A stretch of DNA of 64,000 nt from UBA2589 sp965223235 (GCA_965223235.1 CBDCVV010000019.1:310001-374000), one strand, 5' to 3'. Shown: positions 25,650 through 34,785, counted from the stretch's first letter. Translations and numbers: made by a program. Notes: a model not told the origin generated them from the sequence alone.

Positions 25650-26639
25650 ATGAGAAAGAAGAAGAAACAATCTACACGCTGGCGGCGGATCGTCGCGCTT
25701 GGGCTCGCGGTCGGAGCGATTGCACTCCTCGCGACGCGTTCACTAAGGCAGGCGCCAGAGGTCGTGGAGGCACCTCCTCGTGTGCCGCTCCACGAGCGCA
25801 CGGCCAAGGTCTTACTCATCGGAATCGACGGAGTCCGCCCGGATGTCCTCACGGCGGTGGAGACGCCCAACATCGATGCACTGAGCGGGGCCGGGACGAT
25901 GACCGCTCGCACGACGACCACGACTCCATCCGTGAGTGGTCCCGCATGGTCTTCGATGCTGACCGGCGTCTGGCCCGAGAAGCACGGCGTCACGAATAAC
26001 GACTATACCGACCGGAACTTCGGCCCGTACCCGGACTTTCTGACGCGACTCGAACTTATCAATCCGTCGTATTCGACTTTCGCGGCGATCGACTGGTTAC
26101 CCTTGGTCCACATCGAGGGTGACCGAACTCTCCTTTCCGAACAGATCGATTCGATCGTGGAGTTCGATGGATACGAGCTCGGGTGGGCCGAGGCTGATGA
26201 GGCGGTAGCCTCGGCGGCCGCTCGGGTGTTGAGGCTCTCCGACCCCGATGCCGCCTTTGTGTACCTTGGCACCCCCGACGAAGTGAGTCATCAGAATGGC
26301 TCGATCGGCAATGAGTACCGTCAGGCGATCACACTCGCCGACCGACACGTAGGACTACTCATCAACGCGATACGCGCGCGACCGACGTTCGGTAGTGAGA
26401 ACTGGCTCGTAGTCATCAGCACGGACCACGGGCGGACCACCGAGGGCGGGCACGGTGGAGATTCCCCCGAAGAGATGACAACGTTCATCGTGGTGAGCGG
26501 GCAGACCGCGACGATGTCGACGCCCGACGGGCCATCCTTCATCGTCGACATCGTGCCCACCCTCCTTCAACACCTCGGAATTGAGGTCGATCCGGGGTGG
26601 GAGTTGGATGGAGTGCCGCTGGGGATGCGCGGCCCGTAG
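25650..26639 (+). CDS. Type I phosphodiesterase/nucleotide pyrophosphatase-like (alkaline phosphatase superfamily)
   Basis: A 329-residue protein with a basic N-terminus and membrane anchor (RRIVALGLAVGAIALLAT). The alkaline-phosphatase-superfamily metal sites are visible: LIGIDGVRPDVL, TTTPSVSGPAWSSMLTGVWPEKHGV with the Thr/Ser nucleophile region, LGTPDEVSHQNGS, and STDHGRTTEGGHGG. It hydrolyses a phosphodiester or phosphomonoester outside the cytoplasm. I chose ATG 25650; the ATG at 25626 would overlap the cupin start on the other strand. Substrate unknown. Confidence 0.85.
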   Translation: MRKKKKQSTRWRRIVALGLAVGAIALLATRSLRQAPEVVEAPPRVPLHERTAKVLLIGIDGVRPDVLTAVETPNIDALSGAGTMTARTTTTTPSVSGPAWSSMLTGVWPEKHGVTNNDYTDRNFGPYPDFLTRLELINPSYSTFAAIDWLPLVHIEGDRTLLSEQIDSIVEFDGYELGWAEADEAVASAAARVLRLSDPDAAFVYLGTPDEVSHQNGSIGNEYRQAITLADRHVGLLINAIRARPTFGSENWLVVISTDHGRTTEGGHGGDSPEEMTTFIVVSGQTATMSTPDGPSFIVDIVPTLLQHLGIEVDPGWELDGVPLGMRGP

Positions 26640-26661
26640 GCCGCCTGGACTCCGCGAACTG

Positions 26662-27072
26662 CTAGTCCTTCGGGCGGTACAGCCCGAAACGGAGAGCCGG
26701 CGACATCGAGTAGTGGAAGTGGAGCTTGTTCTCCCCCTCCTCGATCACATTCTTGATCTCTTGGCGTGGTTTGGGATAGTCGTGCCCACTCTCGTTCTCG
26801 ACGACAGCAATCGCCCCTTCGGGCATCGCGGACATCACCTCGTCGATCTTCCCTGAGAGCGTATCCAGCATTCCCTGCTCGGTCTCCGTCTGGACCGCGC
26901 CTTCCGCTTCGGCCGTCAGTTCGACGGTATCGTACTTCTCGAACCGCTGACCGAGCTCCGACACTTCGAACGAATCCGTGCGATTTCGCCGGAATCCGAC
27001 TTCGGTCATCGCCTTTGCATCGAAGTTCGTATCCACACTCTGATACTTCTCACCGTACTGCTTGTAGATCAT
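26662..27072 (-). CDS. Small soluble protein, unknown
   Basis: A 136-residue protein without signal or membrane segments. It is rich in charged residues and ends LHFHYSMSPALRFGLYRPK. I recognise no family. The reading frame is closed on both sides and has an AAGGA sequence upstream of the ATG. It is convergent with the phosphodiesterase gene and sits just downstream of the DEAD-box helicase gene on the same strand, so it may be in its transcript. Confidence 0.6.
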   Translation of the reverse strand: MIYKQYGEKYQSVDTNFDAKAMTEVGFRRNRTDSFEVSELGQRFEKYDTVELTAEAEGAVQTETEQGMLDTLSGKIDEVMSAMPEGAIAVVENESGHDYPKPRQEIKNVIEEGENKLHFHYSMSPALRFGLYRPKD

Positions 27073-27115
27073 CGAGTTGTCAGTCCTTGGAAATTGATCC
27101 GTGGGAAGTAGTCGA

Positions 27116-28378
27116 TCAGGACGAGCCGGGGTTCAGAAGGGCCGCCAATTCCTCGGGGCTGAGGTCCGCGGCAGACTTCGAACCCATTCCCTGCTTGCGC
27201 GACTTCTTGCCACGCCGCGCCGTCGAACCGCTCTCGGTCGGTGGGGCGCCCGCATAGTCGAACTCGGGAAGGTGGATCTTCTCGATCGTGCGTCCGAGGC
27301 GGTGCTCCAAGCTCTTGATAGCACCCAGATCACCAGCGGTCACGAAGGTAAGCGCAGTGCCCGTCGCCCCCGCGCGACCCGTCCGGCCGATCCGGTGCAC
27401 ATAGTCTTCCGGATCGAGCGGAACATCGTAGTTCACCACATGCGTGATGCCATCGACATCTAAACCGCGCTGCGCTACGTCCGTCGCGACGAGCACGCGA
27501 ATCGACCCTTCCGCGAACCGCTCGAGCGCGCGCGTCCGAGCCTTCATGTGCTTGTTCGAGTGCATCGCATCGCACTTGATTCCCTCACGGGTCAGGAGGC
27601 GCTCGAGCACATCCGCGCCCGCCTTCGTACGTGTGAAGATCAGTACTTGCTCCCAACCCGGCTCGTTGATGAGGCTCATCAAGAGCTCGTTCCGTTTGTC
27701 CGGCTTCACCGAGTAGAAGCGCTCATCGATTCCGTCGGCCGTTGTGCCGGGCGGGGTCGCTTCGATCCACACAGCGTCGTTCGTAATGCGGAGGGCGAGG
27801 TCGTGGACGCCATTGGGCATCGTGGCGCTGAAGAGCATCGTCTGCCTCTTCTTCGCCATCCCTCGAAGGACCTCCTCGATCTGCGGCCTGAACCCCATAT
27901 CGAGCATGCGGTCCGCCTCGTCGAGGATCAGGTACGTCACTCCGCTCAGGTCGACCCTCTTCGACTGCATGTGGTCGATGAACCGTCCGGGGGTCGCGAC
28001 GATCACCTCGAAGCCCTGCTCGAGTGCCTTGATCTGGGGTCCGTAGCTCACGCCACCGAAGATCGCTTCCGATCGGATGCTCGTCCCCTTCGAGAGGGCG
28101 ACGGTGTCGTCGGATACCTGCTGGGCTAGCTCCCGCGTCGGGCATAGAGCCAGCACTTGCAGCCCTTTGCCTACGTTGACTCGCTCCAAGGCGGGGATCA
28201 TGAAGGCGGCTGTCTTCCCGGTCCCGGTCTGGGCAATCCCTACGACATCGGTTCCGGTAAGACCTGCGGGAATCGCCTGAGCTTGGATCGGCGTCGGGAT
28301 CGTCCAACCCAAGGCCTCCACGGCTGCGAGGCGCTCGGGGGACAACCCCAGATCTGAAAAGCTCTTCTCTTCCGACAC
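27116..28378 (-). CDS. DEAD-box RNA helicase, RhlE-like
   Basis: A 420-residue helicase with all the motifs intact: Q motif (PTPIQAQAI), Walker A AQTGTGKTA, PTRELAQQ, GTxGR-type ATPGRFIDH, LILDEADRMLD, SATMP and HRIGRTGRAG. The C-terminal tail is basic (RRGKKSRKQGMGSK) and could bind RNA. I start it at GTG 28378 because AAGGA lies eight bases ahead; the frame runs upstream without start support. It unwinds RNA in ribosome assembly or decay, by family. Confidence 0.9.
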   Translation of the reverse strand: MSEEKSFSDLGLSPERLAAVEALGWTIPTPIQAQAIPAGLTGTDVVGIAQTGTGKTAAFMIPALERVNVGKGLQVLALCPTRELAQQVSDDTVALSKGTSIRSEAIFGGVSYGPQIKALEQGFEVIVATPGRFIDHMQSKRVDLSGVTYLILDEADRMLDMGFRPQIEEVLRGMAKKRQTMLFSATMPNGVHDLALRITNDAVWIEATPPGTTADGIDERFYSVKPDKRNELLMSLINEPGWEQVLIFTRTKAGADVLERLLTREGIKCDAMHSNKHMKARTRALERFAEGSIRVLVATDVAQRGLDVDGITHVVNYDVPLDPEDYVHRIGRTGRAGATGTALTFVTAGDLGAIKSLEHRLGRTIEKIHLPEFDYAGAPPTESGSTARRGKKSRKQGMGSKSAADLSPEELAALLNPGSS

Positions 28379-28598
28379 GGCGGGTCCTTCTCTACGGGTG
28401 TCCCGACCGAATCTGTGGTTGTGCGCGAGTCGGAACGCGGCCCAGGAAGGTAACTGTGGCACGATCCGAGACGAACGCCCGTGTCCCTGAACACAAGGTG
28501 CTTGCGGAGGCGCACCCACCTCCGCAAAGTTGGCCGCCGAGTGCACCATCACCCGCCCCCGAGACCACGCACGGCCCGCGCGGCCGGCACTCGAGACG

Positions 28599-29090
28599 AT
28601 GGAAAATCAACCCGACTCCACCCGCACGTCGGTCCTCTTTGTGTGTCTAGGCAACATCTGCCGCTCCCCGCTCGCCGAAGGGATCTTCCTCCACCTCGTC
28701 GATCAGGCCGGTCTCACCGACCGCTTCGAAGTCGACTCCGCCGGGACCGGTGCCTGGCACGTCGGAGAGCGTGCTGACGCCCGTGCGGCAATGGTTGCGA
28801 GCCAGCACGGTGTGGAGCTACCCAGCCGAGCCCGCCAGATCACTTCCGACGACCTCGATCACTTCGACTACGTCATCGCAATGGACCGGGAGAACCTCGG
28901 GAACATCGAGCGACTGGCCGCGACCCGCGAGTCGGGTGCCCAGATCAAGCTGCTCCGCGAGTACGACAGCGAGTCGAGCGGTGACGAGGTGCCCGACCCG
29001 TATTACGGGGGAGCGAGCGGCTTTGAGAACGTCTACGAGATGGTGCACCGTTCGTGCACCGAGCTGCTCGACCAGCTAAGGGCGGCGTAG
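28599..29090 (+). CDS. Low-molecular-weight protein-tyrosine phosphatase
   Basis: A 163-residue LMW-PTP, the normal length. The P-loop CLGNICRSP (Cys, Arg) is near the N-terminus and the general-acid loop VPDPYYGGASGFENVYEM near the C-terminus. It removes phosphate from protein tyrosines, or acts in envelope polysaccharide control in some bacteria. ATG 28599 is used; the frame upstream is not conserved-looking. It stands divergent from the helicase gene. Confidence 0.9.
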   Translation: MENQPDSTRTSVLFVCLGNICRSPLAEGIFLHLVDQAGLTDRFEVDSAGTGAWHVGERADARAAMVASQHGVELPSRARQITSDDLDHFDYVIAMDRENLGNIERLAATRESGAQIKLLREYDSESSGDEVPDPYYGGASGFENVYEMVHRSCTELLDQLRAA

Positions 29091-29186
29091 GCGGTCCCAG
29101 CCTTCTAGCCTGGCTGGGATACCGGCCAGCAGCTAAGGTCGAAGAGCCTCATCGGAGCTTCTCTTCACCTTCTGACCGGAGTCCCT

Positions 29187-30449
29187 GTGACCACGGCGTC
29201 GCGCACGTCCAGTCGGAGCCTCGGGCCAACACTCTCGGTGGTGCTCGCGGTTACCGGCTGTGGGGCGGATGCTTCAGAAGAGATCGCATCTCGCCGGTTC
29301 CTCGTCGGGGACACCATGGTCGTCGAGAACCTGCGCCCTTCAATCGCAGACACCATCACACCGACCGTGGTGCAGCGGTACGGAATGGCGGACGGGCCTG
29401 AAGAGTACCTCTTCGGCGAGATCCACTCCTTCGCCGTCGATCGCGCCGGAGACGTGTACGTCCACGAGGGAGGGCTAGGGATACGCCGGTTCACACCCGA
29501 TGGGAAGTTCGCGGGCTACGTCGCTCGCTCCGGAGAGGGACCGGGTGAAGTCGGACATGTGACCGGCATGGCGGGCGGAGGTGCAGGGGTCCTCGCAGTC
29601 AACGACCTGACGAACCGACGTATCACGGTCTTCGTGGGCCGGGACAGCAGCTGGAGCATCCGGTTGCCACCGGGCCAGCCACCCGCGCGCGAGGGGGCCC
29701 TCGAGTTTCACGACGATGGCAAGCTGTGGGCAGGACTCAATCCGCTGTACCCCGAATCCGGTGGCATCGAGCACCCAAGACCGATCTTCGCCGGCGTCTC
29801 TCGAGAGGGGCTCGATCCGAATCCAATCCGGACGCCGAGTTGGATCGCGACCTACTGCCCCACGCTCTCGGTCCGACAACACCGTAGAGGCTTCTGGGAA
29901 GACAATCGAGAGCCCTACCTTCCGAAGGTGAAGTGGGGCCTCGGCCCAGACGGCACCCTCGTCGTCGGGTGCCCGGCGACGTATCGCTTCTACATCATCG
30001 ATGGAGAGGGCGGTGTCACCCGAGTGGCGAGAGCTCGGCGTCGAGTCGAGATCTCCGAACCCGAGCGCAGATTCCGCGCCGCGATGCCAGTCGTGAAAGC
30101 CGAGGGGACGCTCCCTGCCTATGCGAAGATCCTCCCTACGGGCGACGGGCGGGTCTGGGTGTGGCCGACCCAACCGAACCAACGCGTCCCCGTTCCTCCG
30201 GAGACCGCGGAGGCGTATGGAATCACTCACACCTGGTCTCTGCCTTGGCAGGGGGACTTCGATGTTTTCGCTAATGACGGCGAATGGCTCGCGGTAGTCC
30301 GGCTACCGACCCAGGCGCGGTACAGCGGCTTTCCGACGGAGCCCAACGTGGTCATCCGTGGCGACACCCTATGGGCCGTGGAGCAAGACGACCTCGAGGT
30401 TCGGACCGTCGTCCGCTACGTGATGCCGGAGCTGGGGGCGGCTCGGTGA
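29187..30449 (+). CDS. Six-bladed beta-propeller lipoprotein
   Basis: A 420-residue protein with a lipoprotein signal (SVVLAVTGCG). It is organised as repeated propeller blades, for example FAVDRAGDVYVHEGGLGIRRFTPDGKFAGY and IIDGEGGVTRVAR. Propellers of this NHL/6-bladed type are scaffolds or ligand binders; no catalytic residue is apparent. It starts with GTG after a weak ribosome site and its stop overlaps the next gene's GTG (GTGA), so the two are an operon. Confidence 0.7.
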   Translation: MTTASRTSSRSLGPTLSVVLAVTGCGADASEEIASRRFLVGDTMVVENLRPSIADTITPTVVQRYGMADGPEEYLFGEIHSFAVDRAGDVYVHEGGLGIRRFTPDGKFAGYVARSGEGPGEVGHVTGMAGGGAGVLAVNDLTNRRITVFVGRDSSWSIRLPPGQPPAREGALEFHDDGKLWAGLNPLYPESGGIEHPRPIFAGVSREGLDPNPIRTPSWIATYCPTLSVRQHRRGFWEDNREPYLPKVKWGLGPDGTLVVGCPATYRFYIIDGEGGVTRVARARRRVEISEPERRFRAAMPVVKAEGTLPAYAKILPTGDGRVWVWPTQPNQRVPVPPETAEAYGITHTWSLPWQGDFDVFANDGEWLAVVRLPTQARYSGFPTEPNVVIRGDTLWAVEQDDLEVRTVVRYVMPELGAAR

Positions 30450-31267
30450 AGAGCGTGCCCAGAGTACGACGGTCATCGGGGAGCGTCATCCGATGGGGGC
30501 TCGGCGTGTCGCTCTCGCTCGCAGGAGCGAGTCACGCCGCGGCCCAAAGTTGTGAACCGCTCCGACCCAACCCGAGTGACGTGCCGACCCAGGTCGCCCC
30601 GCTCGACCTCTACGGCTTTTCCAGTGCCGTCACCCGCGGGGAAACGCCGATCGACTTGGGCGTGGGCCACCTCTATTGGTCCGGCGAGGAACCAGGACCT
30701 CCCGGGTCGAACGCGTGGCTTCTTCGAATGATTGTGCCGTTATCGAGCGACCCCACGGCCACTCCGATCGGATGGATCGTGAACGGTTGGGTGATCCGAA
30801 ACGGATTGCCCGACGAGCCACTCGATGTGGCGGCGCTGGTCGAAACCGGATATGAGAAACCCTCGTTCATTGTCCACGAGGAGGGCGCCGACGGGTGGCT
30901 CAGGATTCAGTTGTTGTCGATGGAGGGCGGCACGCATTGGACCAGGCCGTGTGCGATGTCACACGGATCAGACACGTTCGACTACGCGCCCTGGGGCAGC
31001 TGGCTGAGCGATCAGCCTCTCTTTTTCCGATCATCACCGGCTGTACCCCGGAGCGGCCCATCAGAGAGTGACATGGCGTTGGCGGAGATCGGTGAGAGCT
31101 ACACGCTCCAACCGCTCGAAGTCCGCGGAGATTGGATGAGGGTTGAGATCCGGGAGCCGTCGGACGCATGTGGGAGCGAAGTGGTGCCCGCGGTTCGAAC
31201 TGGATGGATCCGGTGGTTCAGTGAAGACGTCGGCCCTCTGGTTTGGTATCCGACGCGAGGGTGCTGA
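30446..31267 (+). CDS. Secreted protein with C-terminal SH3-like domain
   Basis: A 273-residue protein with a signal peptide (SVIRWGLGVSLSLAGASHAAAQ). The last about 60 residues (GESYTLQPLEVRGDWMRVEI... TGWIRWFSEDVGPLVWYP) resemble a bacterial SH3 domain of the kind that binds peptidoglycan or protein. Four cysteines in the mature part could form disulfides. The GTG overlaps the upstream propeller gene stop. No enzyme motif is seen. Confidence 0.65.
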   Translation: MKSVPRVRRSSGSVIRWGLGVSLSLAGASHAAAQSCEPLRPNPSDVPTQVAPLDLYGFSSAVTRGETPIDLGVGHLYWSGEEPGPPGSNAWLLRMIVPLSSDPTATPIGWIVNGWVIRNGLPDEPLDVAALVETGYEKPSFIVHEEGADGWLRIQLLSMEGGTHWTRPCAMSHGSDTFDYAPWGSWLSDQPLFFRSSPAVPRSGPSESDMALAEIGESYTLQPLEVRGDWMRVEIREPSDACGSEVVPAVRTGWIRWFSEDVGPLVWYPTRGC

Positions 31268-31380
31268 GGAGAGCTCCGGTTGCCGGCTTGCCGGAGCAAG
31301 GAAGCCGCCGTATGACTGCAGCACGCACCGCCGTCTGATCGACAGGTCAGCGCCTTAGCTATGAGCGCGGGAAGCTACAA

Positions 31381-31869
31381 ATGCGTTTGAGCATATTCTC
31401 CGGCGCCGGCCGGCCTACTCTTCTAACCATCGTGGGGTGGTTGAACGTGGCCGTCGCACTACAGGCGGCCGTGCTGACGCTTGCTGTCCTAGCGGGCGAG
31501 ATCGGCTCGCCTGGGGCCGGCGTCACTTCGTTCGCAGGTATCGAGATCGCGGGACGAGTGGGACATCTGTTGTCGGCCCCACTCTTCCTGCTCCTTGTCG
31601 CAGGACAGTTGGCGTTAGGCGTTGGACTGCTCACCGACCGCCCGTGGATCCTCTGGGGATGGCCCTTCTACTGGATCGGTGGAGGCGTCCTCGTCGCGGC
31701 TGTGCAGACCATGAGTGACGTTTCCGGGACGAGTGTGACCGTGGGCCTAGCCGGCTCGGTGGCGATCGGAGTTGCGGGGTGGGCACTATCGGAGTTTCAC
31801 CGGCCGACGAAAGCACACTTTGCGTCTTTGAAATCACAGGTAACACGGTCCGCCGCCGCGAACGCATAG
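31381..31869 (+). CDS. Four-helix membrane protein, unknown
   Basis: A 162-residue protein with about four transmembrane segments (LLTIVGWLNVAVALQAAVLTLAVLA, LLSAPLFLLLVAGQLALGVGLL, WGWPFYWIGGGVLVAAVQTM, VTVGLAGSVAIGVAGWALS). No family recognised. It stands between the SH3 protein and the P-loop kinase. The 264 bases after it (31870-32133) hold nothing I recognise. Confidence 0.55.
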   Translation: MRLSIFSGAGRPTLLTIVGWLNVAVALQAAVLTLAVLAGEIGSPGAGVTSFAGIEIAGRVGHLLSAPLFLLLVAGQLALGVGLLTDRPWILWGWPFYWIGGGVLVAAVQTMSDVSGTSVTVGLAGSVAIGVAGWALSEFHRPTKAHFASLKSQVTRSAAANA

Positions 31870-32133
31870 TCGACGCGTCACCGCCCTCGCGAGCGGATTT
31901 CGTACACCGTAGGGTATCCCCGGATGAGGCCCACCAACGTCCCCAGGGGGAGACTAATCGATCCGACACCGATGGCTGCCCACGCTTCAGCCGGAAGCCA
32001 AAACTCTGACTGCGCTTCACAACACAGAGCCGCAACGGCGGCAAGCGCAGCGGCATTGGCGTAGCCGCGGCTTGAAGCGGCAGACCGACTCCACTACTCA
32101 TCCTCCCCGACGACACGACATCGGGGGGCATGC

Positions 32134-32664
32134 GTGAAACTGATTTATCTGCACGGCCCTCCCGCGTCCGGGAAGTACACGATAGCCGAGGGCCTTCGAG
32201 AGAAGGCTGGGGTCGTCAACTTCCACAACCACCTCACCATCGAAGTGTCGAAGTCCCTTTTCGACTTCGGTACACCCGACTTCTGGGAGCTAACCCACGA
32301 ACTCCGGCGTGTCGCACTCCGTGCCAAAGCGAAGGACCCTAACGCGAGGGTCGTCTTCACGAATTGCTATTCGCATCCCCACGATTTGCCGAACGCGCAG
32401 GCGCTCGAGAAGCTCGTCGTCGAAGCAGGTGGTCAATTTCTGCCCGTGTTCCTCGAGTGTGGGCTAGCCGAGCTCAGGAGCCGTGTGGGCGACCCGTCGC
32501 GGGTTGAGATGCGGAAGCTTACTTCGGTCGCAGGGCTGGATGACTATCTCGAGTCGTGGAATTTGGTGCCCCTGGACCACCCTGATTGCATCACCATCCG
32601 TACAGGTGGTCGCACCGCCGGGTCGTGCGTGCAGGAAGTCGTCGATCGGTTGGGGTTGGACTGA
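32134..32664 (+). CDS. P-loop NTP-binding kinase-like protein
   Basis: A 176-residue protein that begins with a strand and a Walker A loop GPPASGKYT. FTNCYSHPHDLPNA and an LFLECGL-like strand follow. It resembles small AAA_33/zeta-toxin-like or shikimate/gluconate-type kinases, which phosphorylate small molecules or nucleotide sugars. Only the P-loop is certain; the substrate is unknown. GTG 32134 is the first codon that keeps the strand-P-loop start. No partner antitoxin gene is visible. Confidence 0.6.
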   Translation: MKLIYLHGPPASGKYTIAEGLREKAGVVNFHNHLTIEVSKSLFDFGTPDFWELTHELRRVALRAKAKDPNARVVFTNCYSHPHDLPNAQALEKLVVEAGGQFLPVFLECGLAELRSRVGDPSRVEMRKLTSVAGLDDYLESWNLVPLDHPDCITIRTGGRTAGSCVQEVVDRLGLD

Positions 32665-32714
32665 GGAGGCCGAGCTGGCGAAGCCAAGGATCGAGGTACG
32701 CACGAAGAACGCGT

Positions 32715-32981
32715 CTACTCGGCCTCTGTGTCGCCTGCCACCTCACCGCGCTCCAAAAGGCGCTCCGTGAAGTCGACGCGCTCGCTCAACCGTCGGATTT
32801 CTTCTTCAAGTTCCCGCACGTGTTCTTGCATGTAGTCCGGGTCTCGGCCCGTGAGCTCTAGACGGGCCTTCTCGAGAGTCGCGGCCAACCGCGCCTTGTA
32901 CGCCTGCAGAAGGATGAACCCGACGCCAACCGCGCCCGAACTAATGAACATCGCGAACGTCCCGACTCCGTCCCAATCCAC
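32715..32981 (-). CDS. Small membrane-anchored coiled-coil protein
   Basis: An 88-residue protein: one N-terminal membrane segment (FAMFISSGAVGVGFILLQAY) and a charged helical tail (YMQEHVRELEEEIRRLSERVDFTERLL) with heptad-like spacing. I begin it at GTG 32981, with GAGGA just upstream; the open frame extends to 33131 but without support. The arrangement is like small phage-shock-type or SPFH-associated membrane proteins, but no function is assigned. Confidence 0.55.
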   Translation of the reverse strand: MDWDGVGTFAMFISSGAVGVGFILLQAYKARLAATLEKARLELTGRDPDYMQEHVRELEEEIRRLSERVDFTERLLERGEVAGDTEAE

Positions 32982-33154
32982 GATTCGTCCTCGCTCTTCT
33001 GCGCGACATCTGGTGCCGCACTTCCGTACGGCGCTTCTCAGGTAATGGATTCGAGCGGGCGCGATCAGCATACACAAGGTGCCCTCTTCGACCCATCTTC
33101 CCCTCACCACCATGATCCGCTCGTATCGCACGGTCGGGTCCGGCCAGTGAGCAA

Positions 33155-33814
33155 ATGATCGAACCGGATACCCAGCTCGAGCAGAAGACTTCGGAAGCGC
33201 TGATCCACGTCTTTACCGACTTCATATGACCCTGGTGCTACTTGAGCGCCGGGCGCGTTCGAAGACTCGAGGCGGAGTACGAAGTGCGCGCCGCCTATAC
33301 CTACTTCCCGCTTCACCCCGACACCCCAGCTGAGGGACGCACACTTGCAGACCTCTTTCAAGGCCGGGAGCAGCAGATGGGAGAGTCGAAGAGTCGTTTG
33401 GAAGGACTCATGCGTGCTGAAGGGCTTCCGTATGGAGATCGAACGCACACCTTCAACAGTCGACTCGCTCAAGAGCTCGCCGTATGGGCTGACGAAGAGG
33501 AGCAGACCGATCCCCTGCACGACGCCCTCTTCGACTTCTACTTCGTCCGCGGGCTGAATATCGGAGATACCGAGGTCCTCTTGGATGCTGCTGAGGTGGC
33601 GGCGCTGGACCGAGACGAAGCCCGTGCCGTGATTGAGAGTCGACGGTTCTCAGATGAGGTCGACAGACAGTGGCAGCGGTCAATTCAGTTGGGAGTCACC
33701 GGCGTGCCGACTATGGTGGCCGGCGGTTATGGCGTCGTGGGTGCTCAGCCGTACGAGGTGCTCGAGGGATTGATGCAACAAACCGGCATCGCTCGGAGAC
33801 CAGAGCAGGGGTAG
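33155..33814 (+). CDS. DsbA/FrnE-family oxidoreductase, probable selenocysteine protein (UGA at 33227)
   Basis: Reading from ATG 33155 gives a short lead-in (ALIHVFTDFI at residues 15-24), then an in-frame TGA at 33227-33229, then PWCYLSAGRVRRLEAEYE. FrnE-type DsbA proteins have CPWC at this point, so residue 25 is the first catalytic cysteine and UGA would make a UPWC centre. The rest of the fold continues in the same frame without interruption for 194 codons, including YTYFPLHPDTPAEG and the cis-Pro loop GVTGVPTMVAGGYGVVGAQP. A hairpin follows the UGA (33241-33271). The total is 219 residues, normal for the family. A single-base mutation of TGC/TGT to TGA is the alternative. If real, it acts in thiol-disulfide or peroxide chemistry. 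The start lacks a strong ribosome site. Confidence 0.65.
33241..33271 (+). promoter_or_regulatory. Candidate bacterial SECIS-like hairpin
   Basis: CTTGAG (33241-33246) pairs with CTCGAG (33266-33271), including one G-U, and CGC (33247-33249) pairs with GCG (33253-33255) around a C-G-G loop. The loop lies 21-23 bases after the UGA, within the usual distance for bacterial SECIS elements, and holds guanines. The fold is by eye and other pairings are possible. Confidence 0.4.
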
Positions 33815-33838
33815 CGGGGAAAGACCGAGACACAGATC

Positions 33839-34660
33839 GTGGACCAATCAAAATCCCGGCGGGCGACGCCACTGCCCGGAAGCCCCGAGCCCCCGATCTC
33901 GCTTCTGATCCGGTATGCCGCCTGGGAGTGGGAGGTGGCATACCAGTACGACGTGCCGGCCCTCACGTATCGACTAGAGGGCCCTAGCGGCGAGATCCAC
34001 TTCCTGAAGCTCGCCCCGACCACACACTATCCTACCCCGGCCGAAGAAGCCCGCCGGACCAGGTGGGCCCGTGGCCATCTGCCTGTGCCCGACATCGTGG
34101 ACGCGGGAGTCGAAGGAGCGGTGGCGTGGCTCGTGACCGTGGGGCTTCCGGGCGTCGATGCTACAGTTGCGCAAGCAAACAGTGATGCGGAGGGCCTAGT
34201 CGCGACGTTGGCGGCAGGACTCCGGCGGTTTCACGAAGCGCCCGTACAAGAATGCCCCTTCGACTTCCGCCTTACCGCGGCTCTCGCTCACGTGCGACAG
34301 CGACTGAACGAGGGACACATCGTTCCCGATCGGGATTTCCATTCGGAGTTCGCGCACCTGTCGGCGAACGAAGCGGTTCGAATCCTTGAATCCTCACGGC
34401 CCCGGTCCGAGGACCTCGTGGTGTGTCATGGAGATTACTGTCTCCCCAACATCCTCATCACCGACGGGGAGGCGACAGGGTTCATCGACCTGGGTGAGCT
34501 GGGTGTCGCGGATCGATGGTGGGACCTCGCAGTCGCCACTTGGAGCCTCAGCTGGAACCTGGGCCCAGGCTACGAGGAACTCTTCCTCCGCGAGTACGGA
34601 GTGGCTTTGGATCTGAAAAAGCGGGACTACTACCGACTGCTCTACGATCTGGTGTCGTAA
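33839..34660 (+). CDS. Aminoglycoside phosphotransferase-like kinase (APH family)
   Basis: A 273-residue protein with the APH(3')-type active site: catalytic loop VVCHGDYCLPNILI (HGD...N) and metal loop FIDLGELGVADRWWDLAVA. The N-lobe begins ALTYRLEGPSGEIHFLKLAP, with the lysine that binds ATP. It phosphorylates a small hydroxyl compound, and the closeness to APH(3') means drug substrates are possible but unproved. GTG 33839 starts it, 24 bases after the selenoprotein-like gene, so the two may be co-transcribed. Confidence 0.8.
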   Translation: MDQSKSRRATPLPGSPEPPISLLIRYAAWEWEVAYQYDVPALTYRLEGPSGEIHFLKLAPTTHYPTPAEEARRTRWARGHLPVPDIVDAGVEGAVAWLVTVGLPGVDATVAQANSDAEGLVATLAAGLRRFHEAPVQECPFDFRLTAALAHVRQRLNEGHIVPDRDFHSEFAHLSANEAVRILESSRPRSEDLVVCHGDYCLPNILITDGEATGFIDLGELGVADRWWDLAVATWSLSWNLGPGYEELFLREYGVALDLKKRDYYRLLYDLVS

Positions 34661-34785
34661 TCGTCAGAGCCCAGCACGTCCCGATGGGGCACATCGCGCT
34701 CGGGCGGCCGCCTCGTTTGTGTTGGTACGGTGATGCCGGCAGAATCATCTGATCGTTCCGAGACGGCGAGCTCAATGGAGGGACA

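Noticed and set aside
25274..25993. 239-residue cupin frame
   Set aside because: The first 122 codons lie opposite the phosphodiesterase gene and have no cupin features. A ribosome site supports 25627.
33242..33814. A separate gene starting at TTG 33242 after the UGA
   Set aside because: It would lack the first strand and the active-site motif of the fold and has no ribosome site. Upstream in-frame codons show the missing part, so recoding or mutation of one gene is the better reading.
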